From Dermatophagoides farinae (taxonomy: Eukaryota; Arthropoda; Arachnida; Sarcoptiformes; Pyroglyphidae): a DNA stretch of 64,000 nucleotides. The DNA is taken from positions 2,442,001 to 2,506,000 of the forward strand of contig NC_134686.1 in NCBI RefSeq assembly GCF_024713945.1, in the 5' to 3' direction. Shown here in pieces: positions 1-12,286 of the stretch. The first letter of the stretch is position 1. Every line of letters starts with the position of its first letter. Below the pieces are notes generated by a model. It was not told where the DNA came from and searched no databases. It saw only the letters and a list, made by a program, of their open reading frames with translations. The position numbers were made by a program, and so were the translations under genes.

Positions 1-942
1 AGTTTTCAATCATATTTTCTGTCCGGTTTCTTCATCTTGTTGTTTATTATTGTGTGTGTTAAGCTATCAAAAAGTCATTATCATCATCATCATCATCATC
101 ATCCATTGATAAATAACGATTTCCAATCTAGTGAGAGAAATACACAAATGAAGATCCAATAGATAGGTATATATCATTAGGTCATTTGGGGGTATCACCC
201 ATACAAACAAACAAAAAAAGGTAATCGATCTCTTTCTCGATATTTTTTTTTGTCAAAAAACTTCAAAACTACTATGAAATTATATTGATCATTTTGAAGA
301 TTTAGTTTGTGGATAATTTACATTTTTTGTTGTGTTGTTGTTGTTGTTGAAAAAAACACGCACACAGATAAATCTTTTTTTTTTGCTCTTTGGTGATATT
401 CAAATATAGAGGACACTATCTATCTATCTATCTATCTCAAGGGACAAAGATCTATTAGAATCTATTTACAAGTAATGATAATTTTTGACATTTGTTTGTT
501 CCACTTTTGTGTGTGTGTGTGTGTGTTTAATATAGGAACACAAGCATAGAACGTATTTGTCCATGTTTTTTTTTTTTTTTTCTGGTCATCTCATATTACC
601 ATTTTTTTCGGCCATTCTTTAATATTTTTTTTTCTCACTTTGTGTGTGGTTATGTTTTGTTTGACCAATAATAATAACAACAACAACAACATTACAATAC
701 AATAGATAAACGAAACAAATGTTGTTGTTCAAAATAACGTGTGTGTGTGTGAGAATATAATAAATGATTTTTTAATTATTCTGTCTGTTTTTTTTTATAA
801 TAAATGATATAAATTATAAAACCATTTACCTACCCTACTACTACCCTACCTATGAGTGTGTGTGTGTGTTTATGACACATGACCTTTATAATTTCATGGC
901 CCTAATAATAATAATAATGAGATCCAAAGACCCACCTCAAAT

Positions 943-970
943 ACACACACACACACACACACACACACAC
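943..970. repeat. (AC)n microsatellite
   Basis: An uninterrupted AC dinucleotide run of 28 nt, typical of the many AC/TG arrays between 0 and 50 kb. Confidence 0.95.
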
Positions 971-2765
971 TATTTTTCATTAATGTAGGTCGTCTTTCTT
1001 TTTTGGGTGTTTCTTTCTTTCCTTTTTTTTTGCTCATTTCAAGAATTCAATTCATTTTTTTGTTTTGTTTTTTGTTTATCGATTCCATTACCCGAAAAAA
1101 AAGACTTTTCTGGTTTTCAGTTTTTTTTCAGTTTTTTTTTCTTTTTAGAAATTTTATCCAATTTCAAGACGTTATTATGGAAATGAAACTTTTGTTTCAT
1201 TGATACACATCCATTTTATTTCATGAATATTCTTGTTTCGATTCTTGTTTTTATTCTTTATTCGTTTAGCAACGCCAAAATGTTGTTATCTAATTTTTTT
1301 GTATTTTATGGAGATTATCATTGTCTTGTCCATTTCTCATTTCATTTCAGAACATTTTTTTTTATAGATGTATGTTGTTTGTATGCAATTGCCAAATTGT
1401 TCCATGTTGTTCCACAAATCGTATCCCAAATACATGCAACACACACACACCATCCGTTCAACAGAAAAATGGATCGTGTGTGTGTGTGTGTGTGTGTATG
1501 TTTGGGTTGTTTGTATTTGTCTATGTTATTGTTAGTTTTTTTTTCATTTTCTCTCTCATTTGTTGTTGTTGTCGTCGTTTTTATTTGGCCTGTATGTTTA
1601 ATAATAATAATTCGGACAGCCAAAGACTTTTTGTTGTTGTTGTTGTTGTTGGATGATTTGGATGATGATGATGATAATGGCAATGACGATGATGGCGATG
1701 GCGATGGCGACGACTACGACGACGACGACTAAAAACCCGAATATTTTATATGAGAAAAAGAAGAAAAAAAAGAAAAAAAAGGACGATGAACGAACGAATG
1801 AACGAACGTATGTATTTATTTCTTTCCCTCCCATGTAATCCATCATTGTCCACGACAACCAGAAATGAAATGAAATGAAATGAAAAAAAAAAATTTTTTT
1901 CGTCGACAAAGACTATGACGACGACTACAACGATCAAATGATGATGATGAAGACGATGATGATGATGATGACGGCAAACAAAAAAAAAATATAAATACAC
2001 GCAGAGAAAACACAGAATGAACGAAGAGATATTGAACCAAAAATATACAGCCACGAATAATAAGAAAACAAAAAAAAGAAAAGAAATGAAATGAAATGAA
2101 AACATTCAAACCATCATCATCATCATCTGTTGTGACTGAAATCCAAGAATTTTCTTCTGTTTTTTTTTCATCTTTTTTTTCTTTCTTGATTTTGATTCGA
2201 TTCAGTGTTTTTTTTTTTTTTTTTTGGTTTTGGATTTACATTTGGATTTGATTGGATTCGTTTCGCGTCCATTGTTTATTTCCATTCAAGATTCAATGAT
2301 GATGATGATGATATAGTGGTATAATCATTTGATATTTGTTTCAATTAGTTTAGTTTGTTCGCCCAAAACAGGACATTTGTTTGTAATAATAAGTGAAATT
2401 AAATTCATGGATGTTAATATTTTTCTTTTCTATCGTTTCGATAATGATACACGACAATTTTCATGGTATCACGAACCTTTGTGTGTGTGTGTGAATGAAT
2501 CCCAACGTAAAAGAAAAAATCTATAAAGAAATCACAAATAAAAATGAAAAAATTCATCATCATCAAAATTGATCACGACATGATTGCCATCTTTTGTATG
2601 AAAATATTAATATTATTCCGATTTAGTTCGCGATTATTATCACTTGATGGCAGCACAGTTTTGTTATGAATGAAAAAATACACATAAGATTGATGAATAT
2701 TCAATCGATGATGATGATTCGTTCAAAATAGCAAGAATTTTTTGTTTTTAAAATTTAAATTTTTT

Positions 2766-2775
2766 TTTATTTATT
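2766..2775 (-). terminator. Candidate poly(A) signal of pb
   Basis: Two overlapping AATAAA hexamers (TTTATT on the plus strand, 2766-2771 and 2770-2775) lie about 415 nt past the pb stop on the minus strand and are followed by an A-rich stretch. In such AT-rich DNA the hexamer is common, so this is a candidate only. Confidence 0.3.
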
Positions 2776-3188
2776 TAAAATATCATCATCATCATCATTA
2801 ATAATGAAAGCGGGAGATAAAACTTGTGCCCTAAAGAAGAAGAAGAAGAAGAAGAAAACGCGATTTCCATAAAAAAACAAACAAACAAACAAAGACTATA
2901 AATGACAAATATTAAAATTGAATGTTTGTTTGTCATTAGCAAATGAGAAATTCATGAAATAAATAAATAACCACCACCACCACCGCCGCCGCCTCCGGTA
3001 AAATGTATATTTCCATCATCATTTGTTCAAAAGTGTTCATTTTAATCAATTGAAAATGTTTTATATTATATTTACATAAGCAAGCAAAGCAAAGCGAAAA
3101 AAAAGATGAGACAAAAAAAAAATTCAACTAAAATTTTTCATTTCTAAAATTCATTCCAATTGATAATAATTAAGACCAACACCGCCAA

Positions 3189-6100
3189 TTATTTCATTTG
3201 TTGTTGAATGTTGTTGTTGTTGATTATAACTATGGCCAGTGTGTTGTTGTTGTTGTTGTTTTGTAATGATGTATTCTGTAAGCTAAACATTGTCGATGTT
3301 GTGTTATTATTATCATTATTATGAATTGTATCATATGGTTGCTGTTGATGATTGGTAATTGTATATTGATCACAATATTGTTGTTGTTGTTGTTGTTGTT
3401 GGTGGTGGTGATGTTGATTATGGCCATATTGTTCATATTGTGATCCAATAATCATCATACGATTATTTTGTTGCATCAATGATGTCTGTATACTATTCGG
3501 TGATGATGCCTGACCAATAGATGATGATGATGTCGATGTTGATATTGAACCGCAATCTGAATTATAATAATAATTTTCATTATATCCATGAGGATGATAT
3601 TGAATTATTGAATTATTTGATGGTTGTTGTTGTTGTTTTAATGTTGTTGCCGAATATTCTGATGGTATACGATGATAATGATGTTGTTGTTGTTGTTGTT
3701 GTTGTTGATGTGGATTTGTTGTTGTTGTTGTTAAACAAATTTCTGGATATTGATATTGATTCATTGTTAGTGGATATGAAGGTGGCAATGATTTTGTTGT
3801 TGTTGCTGTTGGATCGGAATAATTATAATTTCCAAATGAATCATAATGATAATGATGATCTGTATATGTTCCAGGTGTTGAATTCATTGTTGTATATGAA
3901 TCATATTGATTTAGACAAGGTGATGTTGTCATTTTTGTTCTAATATTATTAGCGGTGGTTGTAGTGGCCACTATTGGATAGGATATTGATGGATCACAGT
4001 TTGCATTATGATGAGTAATATGATGTTGAGAATTTGTCGTTGATGAATAATCATTTTGATTATTATGATTATATGATGACTGATCATCATATGAAATTGA
4101 TTTTGTTGATGATGATAATGATTCACATGATGGTGGTGAAAAACATTCCGATTTTATCATCGATGATGATGATGCTGATGATGATGATGGCAATTGTTGT
4201 TGTTCATGTTGATGATGATATGAATCGGTAAAATTATATGATTGATTTGAATGTTGATGACCATTTTGATTGATTTGATTCGATATTGTTGTTGTTGCTG
4301 ATGGCGATGTTGGTGGTGGTTGAAGATGAAATGATGCCGATGTTGATGATATTAATGTTTGATGATAAATCATTTGTCTTTTCATCTGTTGTTGTTGTTG
4401 TTGTTGTTGTAGTGGTGGTGGTGGTGGTAATTGATTTTCTACATTACAATCATCATATCTATAGCTACTACCATATTGACAATCAGATTTATTATTATTG
4501 ACCATTGGAATTTGACAGTCCGCTGTTGCTGATGATGATGATGATGATAATAATAACATTTTTGAATTGATCATTGGTGATGTACAACTACTATTGCTAC
4601 TGTTATTACGTATCGATAATGGATTCTTATGATCCACTTGTTGTTGTTGATAATTATTCAATTTACCATTGAATAATGTTGTTGTCATCGATGATGCTGG
4701 TGATCGATCACCTGATAGTGCTGATTGTAATAAATGTCCAGTTGCTGCCATTGTGCTTGTGGTTGTGGTTGTTGATGGTAATATCGATGCCATTGTTGTC
4801 GTTGTTATAGTTGTTGATGATGGTTTCAATAAACAACAATCCGTTGTTGTTGTTGTTGAATTGATCATCATCATTTGATGATTCTTGATTTTTGATGATC
4901 TGGAACCTGATGACTGTGCAACATAACCACAATCGATATTACCACAATGATTTTTGTTATTATTGCTGTTTATTGATTGTTTTTTCCCTGTACGTTTGTT
5001 TCCACCTGTGCGGCCACGTGTTTTTGGTGTTGTTGATGATCGAACACTGGTGATCGGTAATGATGATGATGATGATGATATGATCATATTTGACGATGGT
5101 TGAATCATTGAATTTGTATTCGATAATGATGACATTGTTTTTGTCGTAGTTTTTGTTGTTGATGTCGCTATTGTTGCAATGGAATCATCGCAATTCTCAA
5201 ATTCTGATGATGCAAATATTTTTCCACAAGGATCAGTGGCTGCGGTCATCGATAATTTTGATTCATTTGAATTACATTTCATAATTTTATTCATTTCTGT
5301 TTCATAACCATTTTCATCCATTAATTCATCATCGATGTCATCATCATCATCATCATCATCGTCATCGTCATCATCGGATCCAATATCATTGCAAGATGAT
5401 GTTTTTGATGAACTTTTTTCATCTGTACCCGTTTTACTATTGTTATTCTGTCGTTTATATTTCATTCTGTATGTGGGGGAGGAACGAAGAAATGAATAAG
5501 AATTTATTAAATCAATTACACAACAGAAAGAACAGATTTACCTTCGATTCTGGAACCAAACTTTTACCTGACGTTCAGTCAGATCTAATGATGCGGCAAT
5601 CTCAATCCTTCGTGGTCGACATAGATATTTATTATAATGAAATTCTTTTTCCAATTCTAATAATTGTGTATTTGTATACGCTGTACGTAGCCGTCTTGGT
5701 GTGCTGCCTGATTCACCTAGACATCATAATAATAATGAATGAAAATAAATAGTGCACATTAATTAATTTGAAAATCTGTAATGATGATGATGATGATGTA
5801 ATCAAAACAACCAGTAAAGACAGGAAAAAAAATGATAATGATAAATGATGATGTATATGGTGTTTTTGTTGTTGTTCCATGAAGTAGAAAACATAATTAA
5901 TTATGTCCTTAACCTATTAGTTTTTGGTGATAATCATCATCATCAACATGCTCATTCATTATTCATTTATTTATGATTTGATTGATTAATCGTGTGCATG
6001 TGTGTTTATCAGATGAATATGATGAAATCTTAATTAACATCATCGTATCGTATTCATGTCAATCAATCAATAATCTAGAATCATCTCATCTATTTGCAAA

Positions 6101-9100
6101 TACACATGTTTTTTTTGTTTTCTCCATACATATGTAACCTAAGGGGTTACATAATAACCTGAAACGAAACGATTGATTTGATGAAAAAATGTGAGACAAG
6201 TTTGTTTTTTACACGCATTCACAGTGTTTTTTTTTTGTATGCAAATGATGATGAGAACCATATAATTTTCTTGTTTTTTTTTTTTCTCGTTGTTGTCAGC
6301 ATTGAAACGAAGAAACGAAAAAAAATCACCCAAATAACTTGGGATTTTATTATTGTCAAATTTCATTATTTTTGATGATTTGATGATTTGAACCTAATAA
6401 TTAATTTTTCGTTTTACAATTTACCTTGAAGCAAACTGTTTGTTTGTTTGTTTGGCTTTGATATAAATGATGATGATGATGATGAATATTGCTCAATAGC
6501 TTGAAGGTGAATTTACATCTTCACCAATCGATTGATGTGTTCAATTCTAATCAATGGATATATGTTTTATTTTCACACACACAACAACAACAACAACAAA
6601 AAATCGACTCATAAGAGCATCATCCAGTGATCACAATTAATCATTTTCGATTGAATAAACTTTGTATGTCTGATAATTTTTTTTTGTTACGAGAAAAAGA
6701 GAAAAAAACACGACAAATGATAATGATGCTGATATAGAGTAACTGAATTGTTTTTTTTTGCAAATCCAAAAAAAAAAAAAAAAACAAAAAGGAAACGCGT
6801 GCCGTTTGTGTGTGTGTGTGTATTCAGCAGAAAGGAAGTCAAAAAGGATGGGAAGGGAAAAAAAAGGGTAAACATCCATGCATTCATCCACGGGGTTGCG
6901 TTAGTCATCATCATCCCGTATCCGTGTAAAGTAACCATATTCCGCTGGGTTCTGTTACTTGCTGTTTGTTATGTTAGTCACTGTTTTGCGATAAGACTGA
7001 ATTTTTAGTTATTTGCTTTGTTTATTATAGTTTTTTTTTGCTCTCCGTATCTGATGACGATGACGATGATGATGATGATAATAGAAATTGAATGAAAACT
7101 CATCTGTGTGTGTGTGTGTGTAGCAGCGGTATCTTTGTGAATTCACGGGCGACAGGGTATGAAAAAAAATAACCAAAGAGTTTAGTTCTGAACAACCAAA
7201 AAAAAATCCAATGATTTTATTCTTGTCTATTTCATATGGAGATAGAATTGTGTTATGGGGAAGGCAATACAACAACAACAACAACAACAGCGTGTATTGT
7301 GATTTGAAATAAAAACGACAATGATGATTATGTGGATGCGTGTACAAACAAACAAAAAAAAATGTGTGATTTATGTTTGTGTGTATGTGTGTGTGTTGCA
7401 TGGATGATTTTTTTTTTCATGACGAAAGATTCGTATGATGAACAAAAATCTATGTCATTTTTAGCTGATGTGAATAGTAATCTGTGGCATTTCTTTTTTT
7501 TACAGAATATTCTTCGCCTTGAATCAATGAAATGTCTTTGTTTGTATTTGGATGGTGAAGAATTTGTGCCATGGTTTTTTTTGTTGTTGTTGTTGTTGTT
7601 GTTTATCATCATCGCCTTTGAGGCAAATTTGTGAATATATGGTTAAACTGATAGGAGAAGAGAGAGAGAGAGACAAAAAAAACAACAACAACAAGGTATC
7701 CATTATATGCTCTTATCTTAAGATGTTGACAATAACCAAGTAAAAAAAAAAACAAAAAACAAAACCGGAAGAGATAAAAACAATTTTTTTTTTCGCTCAT
7801 CTACACTTTATTTTGGTTTCATTTCATTCGAAACAAAAAAAAAAAACGCCACATACACCGGAAATTTCCTACACTGGGAAAAAAAATTCTGGTTAAATTC
7901 TTTCGAAACAAATTGTGTGAAAATTTTTTCTTTTCGAAATAATTTAGCCAGAATTACAATGTGCCCACCTTCTTCCTATTTTTACTTTGACTTGGGCGTG
8001 TCTGCTGCCGATTGAATCATCATCATCATCATCATCATTGAATGATAATTTTTCATTTTTGAATTGATGCATGAATCGGAAATTCTTTTTTTTTACACAA
8101 AACAACAACAAGATTTATGATAAATTTTTCTTGAGCATCATCATTATTAGTTGAGATTCAGATAGAATAAAGAATAGACAAAAAATGAATGAAAACTAAA
8201 TTCCAGATGATCAATTTTGCGAATGAACAAGGGAAGTCGAACGTTTGATCCTGATTGTTGTTTCAACACCAAACCAAAAAAAAAATCGAAATCGAAATCG
8301 AAATCCCGGGTCAAACCAAAAATTTTCTCTTTTCCCGACCATCAAAAATATGGTGACAACAAAAAAATTCGTCAATACGGGACGTGACGACAACAACAAA
8401 TTGAACAAAAAAAAAACCCGACCGATCGACCAAAGAACAAGTAACAATAAATAATAATAACAACAACAACAACAACAAATACGAGAAATTCTTCATTCAG
8501 TCCGGAAACGGAAACTTGTTTTCAAATCATTTCTTTTGTTATTGCCGATTGTATGTGTGTGTGTGTGTGTGTGTGTTGTGGTTGGTGTTTGTGTGTGCTG
8601 CATATTCGTTCGTTTTTTTTGTTGTTTGTTTTTTTGGTTATTGTTGTCGTTGGATTATTAATCAAACTGAATTTTTTTTTCTTTTCCTCTATATATACCC
8701 TTTTTGTCGTTGTCATTGAGATGGTTATGATGATGATGATGATGACGACGATTGCGAAATATTGTCTACGATCAATCGATTTGTCAATATGATATTTTCA
8801 TTGCAATGGGAAAAAATATGAATCAATTTCATCGGAATTGAATATCTCGAGAACACAATTCTGACTTGAAAACAGAGAAAAAAAAATTCTAATAGAAAAA
8901 GGTGTGATTTTGTAATGCAAATACCAAGATATATTTTCAGCTTCAAGATGTCTTAATGTGTTAATCTCTTGAATCATAATGAATGAATATTCATTCATTT
9001 TAGACATCAGATCAGAAATTCAACAACAAAAACAAAAAAAAACTCATCATTCTGTATTGAGAGCAAATTTTTCATTCATTTCATCATTTTTTTTTATTCA

Positions 9101-12100
9101 ATGAAATATGATACTTTTATTCATTTATCAAACAGACAGAAACACTTGTTGTTTTTTTTTGCGTAGACATATATATCAAGAGATTCAAGACCTATATATG
9201 CATGTTTTACATGATGATGATTGTTACATATAAAAATGACATGATGATCATTTTTGTTGTTGTTGTTGTGACATGAAAAAATACAAACACACACAGTATT
9301 TGAAATTTCGGTAGCCAGAAATATTTTTGTTAAATCAGAAAAAAAAGTAATAAAACATTGAACATTATTATTGGTGTCTTTTTTTTCTTGTTGAAATTTT
9401 TTTTTCTTTACATTTTCAGTTCCGGTAACGTTTTCTTGCATTTTCTTATTCTTCTTTCAACTATGATTGTATATCATTCAAGTAGCCAGGTCATAAAAAA
9501 AAAAATTTTTTTTGTTCTGAAGCCACCAACACATCAAACAACGAATTGTTTGTGGCTATTTTTGTCCATTCTGTTTTATTTTTATTTTTTTTCTACGTTA
9601 GCTTCGAAACGAAAAAAAAAAATTTTTTGTCGGTAAAATCTCAAAGTTTATTTCGAAGGAATGTGTGTCATATGGTCAAAATGAAAGAATTTTTTTTCCA
9701 TTCTATTTCCCACATTATTGTTAATTCTGATTCTAAGATTTTTTGACTTTTGAAAAACAAAACAAAAAAAATGACGACAAAGAATAAGCTTTATGGCCGT
9801 GAATCATAAAAAAAACGATTGATTGCCTTGAAACAAAAAAAAAAAAAAAATCTGGTCCCTTTTTTTCGGGTAACTATGACATTGACAATTATATTGTGTA
9901 TCTATGTGTGTGCATGGATCATCAAATGATTACCGAAAACAAAAGAAAAACCACCTGTCATTCGTTTTTTTTTCTCTACGCAAAAAAAAACATCTTGACC
10001 CTTTTTTTTCCTAAAAAATGTTATGGCCCAAAGGGTTTCTTGTTTTTTGTTTCCAATGTGGAAACCATGTTTGCCGACGTACGACACTTGGGTTTTTTTT
10101 TGCTGGGCTTTTTTTTCACATTCTAAGAAGCTTAAAATTATTCAAATGAATCAAAAATGACGATTGACAACAAGCAAGCAAATAGCAAACAGAAAGCAGC
10201 AGCAAAAAAAAAATGTCACCGACAATGATGATTATTTATTTATTTATAAAAATAGAAACATATCTATCTGCCATTAGTCGACGAGAATTGTGAAAAACCG
10301 AAAGAATGAAAGCGCAGAATGAATAATCTTTTTTTTTCGTTGTTTCGGCATTCAACAATGGAATTAAATATTACGATGATGATGATGATTGGCAGCCATC
10401 TTGATGATCATTGATTATTCATTGTATACGAACCGAAAACGAAACGAAAAGATTCACAACAAAATATGAACAATTTTACGGATCAATGGCAATGATTTTT
10501 TTTCTCTCTAATCCTTTTTTTTCGGGCTGTGTGATTGAATCGATTTGGTTTGGATTTTTTTTCGTTTTGTTTTATGTATCGTAACCGTGAATTGTATCGT
10601 AATCGAATCGCTAAAAATTCACAAACAGACAGACAAGATAACCGTTACCAATAATGTGTTAATTAAATACATCAGTTTTTTTTCTGTCTTTTGGTTCCCA
10701 TAAGATTTTTTTTTTTTTTTTTTTGGTGGGAAACCAAAATGTTTTTATTCAATCTGGTAATTTGAATCCCCAGTTGGATCAAATTAACACATGTGTATGT
10801 GTGCGGTGTTGGTATAAAAATTCATTCATAGCTACTGAAATATAGGTTTGGTTTATGGCCATCGAAAAACAAAAAAAAAATTGGTCAAGGTTTTTTCAAT
10901 TACGAACAAAAAAAAATTTCTCATTGCTTGTGATGAGTAATTGTTTTTCAATAAACATATGTGATCAATGAAATTGACCAGATAATACCGGTTAAGCACA
11001 CGATTTTTCGGTAAAAAATTTGAAATTTACCGGAATTTTTCATCCATTTATATCATGTGTGTGTGTGTATGTGTCGGTAGTTATTATCACGACGATGATA
11101 ATGATCATTAACACTTGTAATAACAACAACAACAACAACAATCATCACCCAACATCATCATCATCATCATTAATCATTCTTGCAAACAAATTCTCTTTCT
11201 GTTGATTCATGTGTTGTAAATGAGTCGTAATAAATTTTTTAATGTTATTTTTTCTTCGTGTTTTTTTTCATTTTTCATCATATCAAATTCAATAGAAAAC
11301 TTTAAATTACGATTTTCATACAAACAAACAAACAAACAAAGTGTTGAAAATCTTCAATGAATTCTATCAATATATAACAAACCTTGATGTTGTTGTTTAC
11401 GGGTCATTTTTTTATCCTTTGTAATCCATGCAAAATTATCTGATGATTGCTGTTGCTGTGTTTGCTGTGGTTGTTGTTGCTGTGGCTGTTGAGGCAGTTT
11501 TACATTTGTTGATTGACATACTATTAATTGTGATAAATTAGTACCATCATTTATGATTGATGATTGCTGTTGCTGCTGCTGCTGCGGATGTTGTTGTATA
11601 TTATTATTGTTTGATAAAAATTCTGTAATTGATTCAGTTTTAATAATTGCCGATGATGATGATAATGATGATGATAACATTGTATTTTGATTCTGTTGAT
11701 TTGTTACAGATACTATTGCTGCTGCTGCTGATGCTGTTGATTGTTCATTTGTTGATGAGATCAATGTTGATGTTGACGTTGATGATGGTGATGATGGAGA
11801 TGTCAATGACTGTGGATGCTGTTGTTGTTGTTGTTGTGGATTATTTGGTGATAATGATGATGATGATGGTAACATTGTCATTGGAGGTAATTGTTGTTGT
11901 AGATGGTCACTAGTACTACTATTTTCAATTGGATAATTTGTCATATGATAATTTAATGTTTGAATTATTGATTGACAAGTTGATGATGATGATGAATCGG
12001 GAATTGTCATTGATGATGATAATGATGATGATGGTTGTTGATTGAGCATCATTATCGTCGTTGTCGATGATGATGTATCATTCGATGATGTAGATGATAA

Positions 12101-12286
12101 TGTTGGTGATGATGACAATGATGATGATGATGATGATGAAAGGTGATGATGATGATGATGATCATGAAATGATATTGATTGATTATTAGATGATTGACAT
12201 TTTATAGATAAATTACATGATGATTGATTCGTTGTTGTTGTCGATGTTTGTTGATGATGAATAATGAATGGATTTTCAATTTCCAT
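3189..12286 (-). CDS. pb: Proboscipedia / Hox2 homeodomain transcription factor
   Basis: Three exons join in frame: 12286-11383, 5716-5542 and 5466-3189 (introns 5666 and 75 nt, GT..AG), giving 1118 residues. The homeodomain is residues 308-367. It carries the Hox2-type blocks [35 protein letters not shown] and WFQNRRMKYKRQ, with W48, F49, N51 and R53 intact. A degenerate hexapeptide FAWI (285-288), followed by KDKKMTRK, sits just before the first intron, where YPWM stands in other Hox2 proteins. The rest is low complexity: S/T/Q/N runs, a 13-Asp run (about 391-403) and a basic patch [15 protein letters not shown] that may help nuclear import. The start ATG at 12286 has an in-frame TGA 27 nt upstream. 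Family role: DNA-binding regulator of gnathal/pedipalpal segment identity, acting with PBC cofactors in the nucleus. Orthology is secure from the homeodomain. The 5' end is less sure, as a non-coding first exon is possible. Confidence 0.95.
5445..5699 (-). other. pb: Homeobox of pb, split by a 75-nt intron
   Basis: The 60-codon homeobox runs from Pro308 (5699) to Asn367 (5445) and is interrupted by the intron at 5467-5541. The intron splits the codon for homeodomain Arg53 (AG|A, phase 2), between recognition-helix residues N51-R52 and M54. Position 22 is Tyr (HYNKY) and position 56 is Tyr (MKYKRQ). From memory of the family, most Hox2 proteins have Phe and His there. Confidence 0.93.
5717..11382 (-). 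other. Large first intron of pb
   Basis: Donor G|GTTTGT at 11383/11382 follows the hexapeptide exon. The acceptor TCTAG| ends at 5717 before the homeobox exon. Phase 1 on both sides rebuilds a Gly codon. The length of 5.7 kb contrasts with about 60-100 nt for most other introns in the window, so the intron probably carries regulatory DNA. Contents: microsatellites, A/T tracts, the hairpin at 7886-7954, a less repetitive block at about 8760-9010 and a composite PBC/Hox-like site TGATTGATTA at 5979-5988. Confidence 0.85.
7886..7954. ncRNA. MicroRNA-like hairpin in pb intron 1
   Basis: Two 23-nt arms (7886-7908 and 7932-7954) are reverse complements at 21 of 23 positions. One of the two differences is a G-T wobble when read on the plus strand. 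The loop is 23 nt. A TGGG/CCCA pair outside the arms (about 7875 and 7963) could extend the stem. Arm length, loop size and near-complete pairing resemble a pre-miRNA. I recognise no known mature sequence and no expression evidence is available. It could equally be a small inverted repeat. Confidence 0.35.

Larger units (their letters stand above)
1..3188. other. Non-coding region downstream of pb (toward the cluster side)
   Basis: No convincing exon is seen on either strand. The stretch holds (TG)n/(CA)n arrays (for example a 28-nt AC run at 943-970), GAT/GAC trinucleotide runs around 1650-1730 and 1920-1975, repeated GAAAT units near 1861-1885 and 2085-2100, and many A or T tracts. Open frames here are low-complexity translations of these repeats. 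Since pb is transcribed leftwards, the lower hundreds of bases next to 3188 should be its 3' UTR. Confidence 0.6.

Noticed and set aside
1223-1732. 169-codon plus-strand open frame with D/V runs
   Set aside because: It is a translation of TG, GTT and GAT repeats with no domain, and overlapping frames on both strands are equally open.
3521-4878. Plus-strand open frames rich in Met, Val and Leu opposite pb exon 3
   Set aside because: They are antisense shadows of the triplet repeats encoding Q/N/S/T in Pb.
11647-11913. Plus-strand Met/Val/Leu-rich frame
   Set aside because: Antisense shadow of pb exon 1 repeats.
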